Shown: piece after piece, positions 1 to 9,339 of the stretch | How positions within the stretch are numbered: position 1 is the stretch's first letter | How the letters are laid out: each line of letters begins with the position of its first letter | From: Streptomyces sp. ADI95-17 | Lineage (GTDB): Bacteria > Actinomycetota > Actinomycetes > Streptomycetales > Streptomycetaceae | DNA length: 50,310 nt | NCBI RefSeq assembly: GCF_003846175.1 | Contig: NZ_ML123057.1 | Span: forward strand, 105,918-156,227 | Reading direction: 5' to 3' | Notes under the pieces: model-generated | Told to the model about the DNA's origin: nothing | Database searches by the model: none | What the model saw: the letters and a program-made list of their open reading frames with translations, nothing else | Translations under genes and position numbers: made by a program

Positions 1-2
1 GG

Positions 3-1278
3 CGGTGGGGCGGGGTCTATCTGCGGGGCCTGCTGCTGGACGGCGGGCGTAAGTCGGTGGAGCCGATGGCCGCACGCCTGGGTGAGGACGGGAACCGGCA
101 GGCGCTGGCCCACTTCGTCACGTCCAGCCCCTGGGATGCGGCGCATGTGCGGGCCCGTCTGGCCTGGCGCATGCAGCCGGTCATCAAGCCCACCGCGTTG
201 ATCATCGACGACACAGGATTCCTCAAGGACGGAGATGCGTCGGCGTGCGTGACCCGGCAGTACACCGGCACCGCGGGCAAGGTCACCAACTGCCAGGCCG
301 GAGTCTCGCTGCACCTGGCTTCCAACGGCGCCTCCGTGGCCGTGAACTGGCGTCTGTTCCTGCCCGGGTGCTGGGATCCCGCCTCGCCCAAGGCCGACCG
401 GGCCAAGGTGGCCCGCCGTGACAAGTGCGCCATCCCTGTCCAGGTGGGGCATGTCGAGAAGTGGCAGCTGGCCCTCGACATGATCGACGAAACGCGGTCC
501 TGGGGCATCGAGGTGCCCCAGGTCATCGCCGACGGCGGCTACGGGACACCGCAGCCTTCCGGCTCGGCCTGGAAGAACGCAGCCTCGACTACGTGGTGGG
601 CATCTCGACCACGACCACCGCGCACCCCGAAGACGCACAGCCGTGCATCCCGGCCTACTCCGGCCGCGGCCCACATCCGGTTCCTGCCTACCCCGAGCCG
701 GCACAGAGGGTGAAGAGCCTGGTCATCGCGGCCGGCAAATCTTCCGCGCGGCCGGTGCAGTGGAGGGAAGGATCACGGCCGGGCAGCGGCCGCAGCGGGT
801 ACAAGCGTATGTATTCGCGCTTCGTGGCCCTGCGGGTCCGGCCCGCCGGACGTGAGATCCGCAAGGCCACAGCAGGCACCGAGCTTCCGGTCCGCTGGCT
901 GCTGGCCGAATGGCCCGCCGACCAGGACGAGCCCGTGCAGTTCTGGCTCTCCAACCTGCCCGAGACCACCCCGCTGCCCGTCCTCGTGCGCACCGCGAAG
1001 CTCCGCTGGCGCATCGAGAACGACTACCGCGAGATGAAACAGGCCCTCGGCCTGGCCCACTTCGAAGGCCGAACCTGGCCAGGCTGGCACCACCACGTCA
1101 CCCTCGTCTCGATCGCCCACGCCTTCTGCACCCTGCAGCGACTGAGCCGATCCCCAAAAGAGACGGCGTCGGCCTGAGCCTCTACCGAGTCGTCCGCGAA
1201 CTGCAGACACTCATCGCAACCTGGACCGGCGCCTGCCCCACCTGTCACCGCGACATGCCAGACCCCGCACCAACATGA
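3..1278 (+). pseudogene. IS701-family transposase, frameshifted, 5' end outside window
   Basis: This would be a DDE transposase of the IS701 family, which cuts and rejoins IS ends. The frame is open from the first bases of the window, so the gene starts upstream. The catalytic region begins with IIDDTGF near base 200. The reading frame changes twice. It shifts near 545-560, after ADGGYG, and continues as SLDYVVGIST. It shifts again near 1150, into SLYRVVRELQTL and the C-terminal cysteine motif CPTCHR that ends at 1278. The late motif WRIENDYREMKQALGL is intact in the second frame. Two shifts mean no full protein can be made, barring sequencing error. The family call is from memory of typical IS701 proteins. 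Confidence 0.85.
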
Positions 1279-1796
1279 CCAAGCCCTACTAGGCACCCGC
1301 CCTCCCCACGACGCCTGTCTGCCGCCCGGGCAGGGCGTGAGGTAAGCCTCTTGGACGGTTGGAGGAGATGTGCGCGAGGGACTGGCCGGCCACCGAGCCC
1401 CGAAGTGCTCCGCTCGCCCCCGCCCCCCGCCATTTCGGCAGTTCGGGCGGCAGGGGGTGCGCAGAGGGGATGTCAGCACCCCGACCACGCTTCTACGGGC
1501 ATAGTGACCTGCGTAGATGCCCGGCGTCGCACAGAGGGGCGCAATAGGTATCGCAGGACATACCGCAAGGAACCATGCAGGGGACGGCGCAGGAGAACGG
1601 TCGCGCGTGACGTAGAGCCGTCATACGCGCCGGTAGGGGCCGAATTCGTGACGGCTGGACGTAACGCTGTCCGCGCTCTATGGCCGTCCGGCGGCGCCAC
1701 GCTCTGAACGACACTGCCCGGAACAATAGCGACCTGGCCCGCGATAGAGGACCGGGAGCAGGACGGGCTTCCGGGGCGAACTGAGAGCATGGGCTC
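1279..1796. other. Intergenic stretch without a supported gene
   Basis: Open frames exist on both strands, but their translations are rich in Arg, Pro and Gly and show no family features. The stretch separates the IS701 remnant from the GNAT gene and probably contains that gene's promoter. No convincing RNA gene, repeat or promoter was recognised by eye. Confidence 0.5.
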
Positions 1797-2264
1797 ATGG
1801 ACGATGCAGTAGACCTCGGCGAGTTCGTTGTGCGCAGCGCGAGTGAGTCGGAGTCGGACGCGCTGGTCGGGATCGACTCGGTCGCGGTCGAAGGTGATGT
1901 CGGGAGACAGGCGAGCATCCGAAGATGGTGCCAGCAGGGCCTGGTGGTCGTAGCAGAGGACGCGTCTGGCCTGCTTGGCTACTGCGTGGTTGAGTACACG
2001 TTCTTCGAACAGGGCTTCGTCACGATGCTCATGGTGGCCCCATCGGCCCGCGGCAGGGGCGTTGGTCATCGGTTGTTGGACGCCGTGGCCGCCTCGTGCA
2101 CGACGCCGAAGCTCTTCACCTCGACCAACGTCTCCAACCAGCCGATGCAGCGACTGCTCCAAAAATCCGGATGGAGCCCGGCCGGCCTTCTTCACGGTCT
2201 CGATGAGGGCGACCCCGAGCTGTTCTACCTCCGCCGGCCACAGACCGGGCGGAGGCACCCGTGA
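1797..2264 (+). CDS. GNAT family N-acetyltransferase
   Basis: A 155-residue protein with one GNAT fold, predicted to transfer an acetyl group from acetyl-CoA to an amine. The acetyl-CoA loop is MVAPSARGRGVGHRLLD at about residues 75-91, with the RGRGVG pattern, preceded by the beta strand FVTMLMV. The C-terminal part NQPMQRLLQKSGW matches the usual helix and strand after motif A. Length fits the family. The ATG at 1797 has only a weak purine-rich ribosome site, so the start is uncertain by a few codons. It stands alone between two IS remnants. The substrate cannot be inferred. Confidence 0.85.
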   Translation: MDDAVDLGEFVVRSASESESDALVGIDSVAVEGDVGRQASIRRWCQQGLVVVAEDASGLLGYCVVEYTFFEQGFVTMLMVAPSARGRGVGHRLLDAVAASCTTPKLFTSTNVSNQPMQRLLQKSGWSPAGLLHGLDEGDPELFYLRRPQTGRRHP

Positions 2265-2294
2265 CCTGAAGCGGACCGCACGAGTTCATCGGAT

Positions 2295-3272
2295 GTGTCG
2301 TCTCCATGGGTTCGTGCGGCCTTGTCTCATCCTGCCTTCAGCGGTGTCTCCCGTGCGCATCTCGGGAATTTGATTGAGGAGTTGGCAGGCCCGTGGCTTG
2401 CCCGGTGTGAGTCTGCACTACGTGAGCGACGTGGTGCCGAGAGGCAGCGGGACGCTGGTGCCGGACCGAAGCACGACCTGGTCTTCACCGACCGTGTGCT
2501 GGTCACGCTGGTGCATCCGCGCACCGGGCTCCCGCACGCCGCGGTGGCCGAGCTGTACGGCACAGCCCGCTCCACGATCTCCCGGGCCATCGGCGAGATC
2601 CGCCCGCTGCTGGCCGCACGTGGTTTCGCCGTCCCCGACCGCCCCGGCATCAGGCTGCGCACCCTGGCGGATGTATTCGCCTACGCCGAGGCCGAGGGGA
2701 TCCGTCTGCGAATCGACGGGGCCGAGACCCAGGTTCGCCGCCCGAAGGCCGGTCAGCCAGGACGACGAGCCTTCGTATCAGGCAAGAGGAAACAGAACAC
2801 AATCAAGACCACCACCGTCAGCGATGGACAGGGCCGCCTGCTGTGGTCGGGCGCGAACCGGCCCGGTCGCATGCACGACCAGACCGCCGCGCGCACCGAG
2901 GGCATCGCGGAGCAGTTCCGGCTCCACCCGGTTGTGAAAGCCGAGGTCGACGAGGGCTATCGGGGCCTGGCCAACGCATTCCCCGGTCAGGTCAGCGCCC
3001 CACCGAAGAAGCCGAAAGACGACGCGCCGCCCGGCGAGCACTACGCATGGCAAGAAATGCGCCGCCGGCAGTCCTCGGCCCGGATCTGCGTCGAGCACAC
3101 CAACGCCGAACTGCGGCAGTGGCGCCCGCTCCAGCGCTACACCACCCGACGCGAGGACTACGCCGAAACCCACCGCGCGATCGCCTCGCTGGTATCGGAC
3201 AGCTCCGCTCACCGGCCAACCCGCCGCAAGCTGAGCACCACACTGGTACTCGTCCGGCGAGACGCCCTCTGA
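2295..3272 (+). CDS. IS5-family DDE transposase (DDE_Tnp_4 type)
   Basis: A 325-residue transposase that appears intact. Residues 1-110 form the N-terminal helical part with an HTH of the type AELYGTARSTISRAI. The catalytic core follows: RIDGAETQV (first Asp), VDEGYRGLAN (second Asp region) and RICVEHTNAELRQWRPL (the Glu helix). The start is GTG at 2295. The family is a frequent small IS in streptomycetes. No clean terminal inverted repeats or target duplication were found by eye, so only the gene is reported and element ends are left open. Its neighbours, a GNAT gene and a DUF3592 gene, are unrelated. Confidence 0.88.
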   Translation: MSSPWVRAALSHPAFSGVSRAHLGNLIEELAGPWLARCESALRERRGAERQRDAGAGPKHDLVFTDRVLVTLVHPRTGLPHAAVAELYGTARSTISRAIGEIRPLLAARGFAVPDRPGIRLRTLADVFAYAEAEGIRLRIDGAETQVRRPKAGQPGRRAFVSGKRKQNTIKTTTVSDGQGRLLWSGANRPGRMHDQTAARTEGIAEQFRLHPVVKAEVDEGYRGLANAFPGQVSAPPKKPKDDAPPGEHYAWQEMRRRQSSARICVEHTNAELRQWRPLQRYTTRREDYAETHRAIASLVSDSSAHRPTRRKLSTTLVLVRRDAL

Positions 3273-3511
3273 TCAAATACCAGCCAACCCGCCAGGCCGG
3301 CATGTCGGGGCCTCAATCGCGGACCACATCGTAAGACGTTGTCCCGTCTCACGGGATCTTGCTGCTGTCTCACCCGACGTTCTCCGATTCGCACGCGAGG
3401 GAAAGGTCACGTGAGACAGCCGGCCGTAGGGAGCACAAGATTTCCCGGATAGAGCGCTGTACGACGGGCAGGACACCTCGGAGGAATATGCGGCGGAGGC
3501 CGCCTGGTGCG

Positions 3512-4075
3512 ATGTCTGGTCGGAGGGGCCGTGGCTCATGGGCCGGGTGGGAGACGGTGAGCGCGCGGCGGTGGTTGTGCCGGTTCGGCGCGTGGGCGCG
3601 CGTCGCCGGGAAGGTCGCGGGCGGGGTGGCTGCGACGACTGTGGTGGCGTTACTCGTCGTTCTCGGGTACGGGTTCGTCCGTACAGGACTCGGCGGGCTG
3701 AACGACGCCTCCGCTGTCGCTGCGCGTGAACAGTCGGTCGACGGGGTCGTCCTGGCGAAAGACAAGGTGAGTGAGCCCCAGGGAAGCAGCAGCAAGAGGA
3801 TCGAAGTTCGTTTCACCACGGCCGCCGGGACGTCCTACCAGTTCTGGGAAGCCGGCGATGCGGACGTCGGCGACACGATCCGCGTCCACTACGAGCCAGG
3901 GCGCCCCGAGACGGCGAGCACCCACTCCGTGACAAGCAACAGGGTGGGGTACGGCATGCTGGCCTTGGCCGGGCTCGCGCTCATGATCCTCATGCCGCTA
4001 CTGGTACTCAGGCTCGGCTGGGAAGGTCTCCGCGACATTCGGCGGGCGTTGCGGAAACGGTCGGCGGTGGGATGA
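3512..4075 (+). CDS. DUF3592-type membrane protein
   Basis: A protein of about 187 residues. A first transmembrane helix lies near residues 33-55 (VAATTVVALLVVLGYGFV) and a second near the C-terminus (MLALAGLALMILMPLLVL). The loop between them holds the DUF3592 pattern: VDGVV at its start, RIEVRFTTAAGTSYQF in the middle, and VGDTIRVHYEPGRPETA at its end. The loop is expected to face outside. ATG 3512 was chosen because CGGAGG lies about 12 bases upstream. An ATG at 3488 and a GTG further in are alternatives. The function of the family is unknown. It is flanked by an IS5 transposase and an HA remnant, with no operon partner. Confidence 0.75.
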   Translation: MSGRRGRGSWAGWETVSARRWLCRFGAWARVAGKVAGGVAATTVVALLVVLGYGFVRTGLGGLNDASAVAAREQSVDGVVLAKDKVSEPQGSSSKRIEVRFTTAAGTSYQFWEAGDADVGDTIRVHYEPGRPETASTHSVTSNRVGYGMLALAGLALMILMPLLVLRLGWEGLRDIRRALRKRSAVG

Positions 4076-4145
4076 CGTTGCCGCCCTGGGGGATGTCCGC
4101 GTCCTTACGCTCGCGGGTGCCGCCCTCGCCCGCATCGACACCACC

Positions 4146-4823
4146 TTGCGGATCACGCGGGTGAGGCGTCCTTCACCAGCACGTGGCCACCGAGAACGGT
4201 TGGCCGGGACGCTGGAGGCCGGGCGGGTCGGCGATCTGGAAAAGCTCGGGATGGTGTGGTCCGAGCAGGACGCGTCCTGGGCGGACGGGATCGCCGTCGC
4301 CAAGGAGTACACCGCGGTGCACGGGCACTTCCTCCCGCCGACCACTGCGGTGTGGGATGGGCACCCCAATGGGATGTGGGCGAAGAACGCCCGCGCAGCG
4401 GCCCGCCGGGCCGCTGCGAACAAGGAACTGCGCGCGGCCGGTCGTCCGGTGCCCTCGGCAGCCGGTGCGATGACCGATGCCCGGCGGGATGAGGTGGACG
4501 CGATTGCCCCGGGGTGGTGCCCGGTGTGGGACACCGGGTGGCAGCGCTGCTTGCGCCTGGTCCAGAACCATGTCCAGGCCGGCGGAAGCCTCCCGGAGGC
4601 TGCGGGCGACGTCGTCGTCCAGGGCGAGGACCTCGGACGCTGGGTCACGGCGCAGCGGTACGGGTGGGAGCAACTCCTGCCCGCACAGCAATGGATCCTG
4701 GGGAACACCCTCGGGCTCCAGGCGGCCGAGGAGGACGAACGGCCGGTGAAACAGACGCAGGATACGAAGTGGGCGGCCAACCTCGCCGCGGCACGGCAGT
4801 TCCACGCCCGTGAAGGACACTGA
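4146..4823 (+). pseudogene. Helicase-associated (HA) domain protein remnant, copy 1
   Basis: This frame encodes HA domains of the kind found at the C-terminus of streptomycete DEAD/DEAH-type helicases. Two repeats are visible. The first runs from GRVGDLEKLGMVW through ASWADGIAVAKEY. The second has GWQRCLRLVQNHV, VVVQGEDLGRWV and GWEQLLPAQQWIL. The tail DTKWAANLAAARQFHAREGH is typical of a repeat start. No helicase motor motifs lie upstream. The frame stops at 4823, and the following bases, still HA-like, run into an IS5 transposase fragment near 4850. It is therefore a truncated piece. Two more copies and one mini-copy occur at 30.0-30.8 kb, 41.3-41.7 kb and 42.46 kb. Confidence 0.75.
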
Positions 4824-4854
4824 GAGTGCCTCGGAAGCACGTCGAGCACATGCA

Positions 4855-5236
4855 GCGCGGCGACGTGCCGCAATTCGAACGGGTGCTGGAGAAGGTCCGC
4901 GTGCCCCGCATCGGCCCGGGCCGGCCACGCATCCGCCCCGATCGGGTGCGGGCGGACAAGGCGTACGCCTCCCGCAGGAACCGCGCCTATCTGCGCCGAC
5001 GCGGGATCCGCTGCACCATCCCGGACAAGGCCGACCAGGCGCACAACCGCCGAAAGCTCGGCGCCCGCGGCGTCCGGCCGCCGCGCTTCGACCCGGTCGA
5101 CTACCGCGAACGCCATGCGATCGAGTGCGGGATCAACCGCCTCAAAAGGCACCGGGCGGTGCCACCCGATTCGACAAGCTCGCCGTCCGCTTCGAAGCCA
5201 CCGTCCTTGTCGCCGCGATCGGAGAATGGCTATGCC
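4855..5236 (+). pseudogene. IS5-family transposase C-terminal fragment
   Basis: Only the last third of a DDE transposase is present. It begins near VPQFERVLEKVRVPR and includes ADKAYASRRNRAYL (second Asp region) and ERHAIECGINRLKRHRAV (Glu helix). A frameshift near 5155 moves the ending ATRFDKLAVRFEATVLVAA into another frame. The left side is fused directly to HA-domain sequence (RKHVEHM, then QRGDVPQFE), marking an insertion or deletion junction near 4850-4860. The N-terminal two thirds are absent, so it cannot be active. Confidence 0.8.
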
Positions 5237-5288
5237 GGACGGAGCTGCCGATGCTGCCTGCTCGCGTCGGCCATTCCCTCGCCGACGA

Positions 5289-5525
5289 TCACAGCCAGTC
5301 GGCCCAGGCGGAAGTCAAGAGGTACGCGCGCTTGACTGCGGCCCACCCGCGGCGATCGCCACCGACAACCGCGATAGGGGCGACGGTGAACCAGAACGCA
5401 ACCGCTCCGCCAACGATCAGACCCCATACGGTGCCGCCAATGGCAGAGAACAACACTACGATGAAGACCGTTATGACGAGCCCGGCATGGGCACCGCCGA
5501 TGCTCACACGGAACATCTCGCGCAT
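5289..5525 (-). CDS. Small membrane protein of unknown function
   Basis: A 78-residue protein with two transmembrane helices, LVITVFIVVLFSAIGG and VWGLIVGGAVAFWFTVAPIAVV, followed by a short basic tail DRRGWAAVKRAYLLTSAWADWL. ATG at 5525 has GAGG ten bases upstream. The frame stays open for about 35 codons upstream without a better start (for example ELNAYEKVLAEDRRV), so the 5' end may be cut. I recall similar short proteins in streptomycetes but no defined family. It lies antisense to and just beyond the IS5 fragment. Confidence 0.55.
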   Translation of the reverse strand: MREMFRVSIGGAHAGLVITVFIVVLFSAIGGTVWGLIVGGAVAFWFTVAPIAVVGGDRRGWAAVKRAYLLTSAWADWL

Positions 5526-5756
5526 GACGCGGCGGTCCTCTGCGAGAACCTTCTCGTAAGCGTTCAGCTCTCGCCCTGGACCGTCCTGCCTGCTTCCCCA
5601 TACCCCGCGCCACGAGCCCCCTCAACACCCTGGCCAAGCCGGGTCCGGCATCCCATGGACGCTCCAGCCCGCCACAACGCTGCCTAGCGTCGCGAGTTCG
5701 CAGGCCAGGGATGAGGTCATGTGAGACTGCGATGAACGCCGTGCTATCCAAGGGCA

Positions 5757-6389
5757 GTGACGACTACCAAGATCTCTAGTAGGCCCTTCGACGCGGTGCT
5801 GTGCGACCTCGACAACGTGATCCGCTTCTACGACACGACGCAGCTGGCAAACCTGGAGCGTGGTGCGGGGCTGGCAGAGGGCACAACCGAGAGGGTGGCG
5901 TTTGCGCCGGAGATAGACCTGCCACTGCTCCTCGGGACGATCACCAAGCAGCAGTGGGTGGAGTCCATCGTGATCGGCCTCGCAGGCCAGGTGCCAGAGG
6001 TGCAAGCCCGCGAGCTGGGTGCCGCGCTGGCCAAGGCGCCGTTCTGGGCCGACGAAGTTGTGGTGGCCATGCTCCGTCAGGTGCGGGCGCACATGCCCTT
6101 GGTGCTGGTGACCAATGCGACCGTGGAGCTGGAGGACGACCTGGCCTCGCTGGGTCTGTCGGATCTCGCAGACCACGTCGTCAGCAGTGCGCGGGTGGGA
6201 GTGGCCAAGCCGGACCGGAAAATCTACGAGATTGCGGCCGAGCAGGCGGGTGTCGAGATGAGCCGGTGCCTTTTCGTGGATGACCGGCTTGAGAACGTCG
6301 AGGCTGCAGTCGGGCTCGGGATGGCCGGCGTGTACTACTGCGGACCTGCCGACCTCCGTGGGCCGTTGGGCTTCATGCTGGAGAGCTGA
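5757..6389 (+). CDS. HAD family hydrolase (subfamily IA-like)
   Basis: A 210-residue cytosolic phosphatase-like enzyme of the haloacid dehalogenase superfamily. Motif I is CDLDNVIRFYD, with the nucleophile Asp at residue 17 and a second Asp at 19. Motif II is VLVTNAT, motif III is VGVAKPDRKIYE with its Lys, and motif IV is CLFVDDRLENVEAA. An all-helical cap lies between motifs I and II. The start is GTG at 5757. Size and motif order match subfamily IA phosphatases. The Asn after the second Asp, where many members have Gly or Thr, is a small variation. The substrate cannot be told. The gene is monocistronic. Confidence 0.88.
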   Translation: MTTTKISSRPFDAVLCDLDNVIRFYDTTQLANLERGAGLAEGTTERVAFAPEIDLPLLLGTITKQQWVESIVIGLAGQVPEVQARELGAALAKAPFWADEVVVAMLRQVRAHMPLVLVTNATVELEDDLASLGLSDLADHVVSSARVGVAKPDRKIYEIAAEQAGVEMSRCLFVDDRLENVEAAVGLGMAGVYYCGPADLRGPLGFMLES

Positions 6390-6565
6390 TACCGCCGTGA
6401 GCAATCGCTGGCTATGCCAGGTGAGACGACGCGGCGAGAGCGCCGTTACGTCCGTCCAGGTCACAGTGTTGGGGCACCGACAAGAACAGGGATTTCGTCG
6501 GCGAGCGACCCGAGGTGCAGCATGTACGCCTAGCTGGTCGTCCTGCACCAGCTCTGCGGCCACGA

Positions 6566-6968
6566 TCATCCCGACGACGGCGCCGAGGGCGTTGTCCAGA
6601 CCGGGTGAGCAGGTTTGGCCACAGAGCGAGCGCAGCCTGGGGAGTGGCGGGCCAGCATGACCATGGAAACAGGCACCGCCACCATCCCGCAGACCACCAG
6701 CAACCCGCCCACGAAACGCGCGAAACCCTCTGACACGCTGTGGGCTTCCGCCTGCTGCACGAGACTTCCGCTCCAGGCCGTTCACGACGAGAACGCGAAC
6801 CCCAGCCGCCCCTCTCTTCGTGGCAAAGGGTCCTCCCACGAAGATGACCACCATCCCCCAGATCAACAGGAACACAGCACCCGCGGCGGGATCGGTCTGA
6901 CCGGCGAGAAGCAGCATGCGCAAATCCTTCACGGCCAGGACTGCCGGGGTCAACAGGCTGCAAGCCAC
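6566..6968 (-). pseudogene. Probable frameshifted membrane protein
   Basis: Two hydrophobic helices lie in different minus-strand frames. The first frame starts with GTG at 6968 and contains AAGAVFLLIWGMVVIFVGG, followed by a basic stretch. The second frame, near 6566-6760, contains FVGGLLVVCGMVAVPVSMVML. Joining them near 6735-6760 gives one two-helix protein of about 110 residues, so a frameshift is inferred. No family was recognised. The gene lies directly beside the left end of the ISL3 element. Confidence 0.4.
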
Positions 6969-7032
6969 CGAGGGTGGGGAACAACGGTGAGCACGTCTGA
7001 GGAGAGCTTGAGCACCTGGTGGGGAAATTCAA

Positions 7033-7057
7033 GGTTCTGTCCGCACTTTCGTGAACG
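7033..7057. repeat. Left terminal inverted repeat of the ISL3 element
   Basis: These 25 bases start GGTTCTGTCCGCACTT and pair as a reverse complement with 9266-9290, with a single mismatch at position 17. The 8 bases outside, AAATTCAA, recur outside the right end. Confidence 0.93.
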
Positions 7058-7104
7058 ATCTCCCAGCACCCTCTCTGCCAGCCGGTCGGTACGATCGATG
7101 GGTG

Positions 7105-7620
7105 ATGGACGAACCTGTGATAGAGCTGTCAGACGCTGAGAAGCGCCGCGTCTGGGACCGCTTCTACGAGAAGTTCAGCTTCCAGCCGAGCATGAGTCCG
7201 TCCAAGTGGCCGGCCATCAAAGAGCCCGGCGCATCAGTCACATGGAGTCTGGCGACGCTTCCCGACGAACCTGACTACGAGCGTCTGGACCGCCTGGTCG
7301 CCGTCGTCGAGCAAGGACTGTCCTCCTGCGTTGGCCCGTCGGGCACTCTGTTCGCCCTCGACTGGCAGCACCCGTCGTACCGCTTCGCACCGCAAGAGGT
7401 GGGCGGTCCTGGACAACCGGCCTGGCCGTTGAGCCCGTATCCCGACGGGGACTACTTCATCTTCCTTGCAGAGGACTTCCGCTTCGGCAGCTTCGGACAC
7501 CCCTGGGAAGAGTCTCTCTGCCTGTTCGGTGAGGAACTTCTCGACGTCGCGGCCACGGAGGTCGACAACGTTCTTGGCCCGCCGATCCGGAGGTCAGGCA
7601 AGGCGGTAGGCCCGGCCTGA
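7105..7620 (+). CDS. DUF2716 domain protein (passenger gene in the ISL3 element)
   Basis: About 171 residues. The DUF2716 features are all present: AEKRRVWDRFYEKFSFQPS at the start, PGASVTWSL, LFALDWQHPSYRFAPQ, SPYPDGDYFIFLAEDF, and FGSFGHPWEESLCLFGEEL near the end. The molecular role of the family is not known to me. The frame also has an in-frame GTG at 7051 that lies inside the terminal repeat. ATG 7105 fits the usual N-terminus better. The gene ends 13 bases before the convergent transposase gene and lies wholly inside the element, so it would move with it. A stray host gene is excluded by its position between the inverted repeats. Confidence 0.85.
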   Translation: MDEPVIELSDAEKRRVWDRFYEKFSFQPSMSPSKWPAIKEPGASVTWSLATLPDEPDYERLDRLVAVVEQGLSSCVGPSGTLFALDWQHPSYRFAPQEVGGPGQPAWPLSPYPDGDYFIFLAEDFRFGSFGHPWEESLCLFGEELLDVAATEVDNVLGPPIRRSGKAVGPA

Positions 7621-7633
7621 GCCTGGACCGGGC

Positions 7634-9220
7634 TCAGGGTCTCGCGAGAATGCGTGCCCGCAGCAGAGCGAATGTTGCGCGTCCGTACATGCTCCTCTTC
7701 AGCAGTTTCACGCGGCAGACGTGACCTTCGACGACGCCTGAGCTGTAGGGCAGGGTCAGGCCGGCGGTCACTGCGTCGAAGTCTTGCCGCAGAAAGCTGC
7801 CGAACGATCGGATGGGACCGATCGTGGATTGCTCGGCTTCTCGGATCCACAGCCCGAGCATGGTCCCGCGGCGGTGCCGCACCAGATCGGTGAAGGCACG
7901 CGCGAGATTGCATGCCTCGGTGATGTCGGGGCATGCGATTCTGACCTCGTCGAGACGAGTGACCTCGCTGGTTGACAGACTTTCTCTGGGACGCATGATC
8001 CACGCCGTAATCGAGCGAGGGCTGGGAATCTGGGCCGGCGCTGCGACAGCCACTCCGTTACGGAGAGACAGAACGTAGCGAGACAGGGTTGAGTACCCTC
8101 CCTGGAACCCCTGCGCACAAATCTGGTCGTACAGCTCCTTCGCGCTGGTCACCCCCGATGCGAACTGAGCCTGAAGGAAAGGCTTGTATCGATCCAGGGG
8201 GACATTGCGCCGGTCACGGGCGGACGCAATCAGAACGTCGAGCTCTGTATCGCGATAGCGCCGGGCGGTCTTCCGGTCCAGGCCGACCCTGCGGGCCACC
8301 TCGCTCAGCGGGTAGCCGCCGTCGAGCATGCGGTTGATGAGTTCGTGTCGCTGTTGAACGCGCTGCACGATCAAAGTGGGAGGCAGCGCCTCCAGCAGGG
8401 GCATGCTGGGTGTCGGGGAAGGCGCCTGCTCGGCGTATTTCCGCAGGCAGGATCGGTGCTGCTGGCAGGTCTTCTCGACCGCTTGCGACAGATTCCGCAG
8501 CAGGTGCCAGCGGTCCGCAACCTCCACTGCGTGCGGAGCCGCTTCCTTGATCGCTCGCGTGTAAGCACTGGCTCTGTCTCGGCAGACGATCTCCACTCCA
8601 GGATGGGCGACGAGCCAGGACGCGAGCGTCTCAGACGTGCGATCGGGAAGAACATCGACGGGACAACGCTTTTCCACGTCGACGAGGATCGTTCCGTAAG
8701 TGCGTCCCCGCCTGAAGGCGAACTCATCCACGCCCAGAATGCGGGGTGCTCGTTGTGCGACGGGTGGAGCATGAAGGAGTTGCAGCAGCCGCATTCTCCC
8801 CGCTGGCACACCCATCTTCCGGCACAACCTGGATCCGGGGCGCCCTCCGAGCTCGGTCGCGATGGCATGCAACAGCTGCCGCAACCCCGTGCTGGCCTGG
8901 CGGTATCGCTCGCTGATCCCGGCGATCTGCTCCACGAACGTACGCCGCACGCATCCGGTGTTGTCACAGAAGAACCAGCAAACCGTCAGCAGAATGACCG
9001 TCGACCGGCCGGCAACAGGGCGATCAGAAATCCTCCGCTCGTACCGGCTGTGGACGCGCTTCGACGGAACGCCGCAGGTGGAGCATAAGCGGAGAGGTGT
9101 CCGACTGAACGCTCGAACTTCGACGAGGCAGTCGTCGGCCGTGAAGCCTTCCATTGCAACGCCGTCGATGCCTGGGTACAGCAGCTGTTCGATCGATCGC
9201 TCAGTAGCCCCCACCACCAA
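7634..9220 (-). CDS. ISL3-family transposase
   Basis: A 528-residue transposase that appears intact. The N-terminal zinc-finger-like part has LRLCSTCGVPSKRVHSRY and CDNTGCVRRTFVEQI. The catalytic core has ILGVDEFAFRRGRTYGTILV (first Asp), EIVCRDRASAYTRAI (second Asp) and ADRWHLLRNL. The C-terminal Glu region is SSGVVEGHVCRVKLLKRSMYGR. An HTH, YPLSEVARRVGLDRKTARRY, sits between the core and the C-terminus. The start is uncertain among TTG 9220 and GTG codons at 9217 and 9214. It is the transposase of the element at 7033-9290 and reads toward the DUF2716 passenger. Confidence 0.93.
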   Translation of the reverse strand: MVVGATERSIEQLLYPGIDGVAMEGFTADDCLVEVRAFSRTPLRLCSTCGVPSKRVHSRYERRISDRPVAGRSTVILLTVCWFFCDNTGCVRRTFVEQIAGISERYRQASTGLRQLLHAIATELGGRPGSRLCRKMGVPAGRMRLLQLLHAPPVAQRAPRILGVDEFAFRRGRTYGTILVDVEKRCPVDVLPDRTSETLASWLVAHPGVEIVCRDRASAYTRAIKEAAPHAVEVADRWHLLRNLSQAVEKTCQQHRSCLRKYAEQAPSPTPSMPLLEALPPTLIVQRVQQRHELINRMLDGGYPLSEVARRVGLDRKTARRYRDTELDVLIASARDRRNVPLDRYKPFLQAQFASGVTSAKELYDQICAQGFQGGYSTLSRYVLSLRNGVAVAAPAQIPSPRSITAWIMRPRESLSTSEVTRLDEVRIACPDITEACNLARAFTDLVRHRRGTMLGLWIREAEQSTIGPIRSFGSFLRQDFDAVTAGLTLPYSSGVVEGHVCRVKLLKRSMYGRATFALLRARILARP

Positions 9221-9265
9221 GAGCTGCCCTGGAGGAACGATCCGCCATCCAAGGCAGCCGAACCC

Positions 9266-9290
9266 CGTTCACGGAAGTGCGGACAGAACC
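9266..9290. repeat. Right terminal inverted repeat of the ISL3 element
   Basis: Reverse complement of 7033-7057 with one mismatch in 25. The direct repeat AAATTCAA follows immediately at 9291-9298. Confidence 0.93.
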
Positions 9291-9339
9291 AAATTCAAAT
9301 ATCGCCATCACGGACGCGTCCCGGCTGCGCGCGGCACTG

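Larger units (their letters stand above)
7033..9290 (-). mobile_element. Complete ISL3-family insertion sequence with passenger gene
   Basis: The 2258-bp element is bounded by 25-bp inverted repeats at 7033-7057 and 9266-9290 that differ at one position. It is flanked by an 8-bp direct repeat, AAATTCAA, at 7025-7032 and 9291-9298. An 8-bp target duplication is the known hallmark of ISL3 insertion. It carries the transposase on the minus strand and a DUF2716 gene on the plus strand. It is inserted between a decayed membrane-protein gene and an IS5 remnant, at an AT-rich site. The near-identical ends, intact transposase and perfect duplication suggest a recent insertion. Confidence 0.93.

Noticed and set aside
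2258..3400. Complete IS5-type element around the intact transposase at 2295-3272
   Set aside because: No convincing terminal inverted repeats or target duplication could be found by eye, so only the gene was called.
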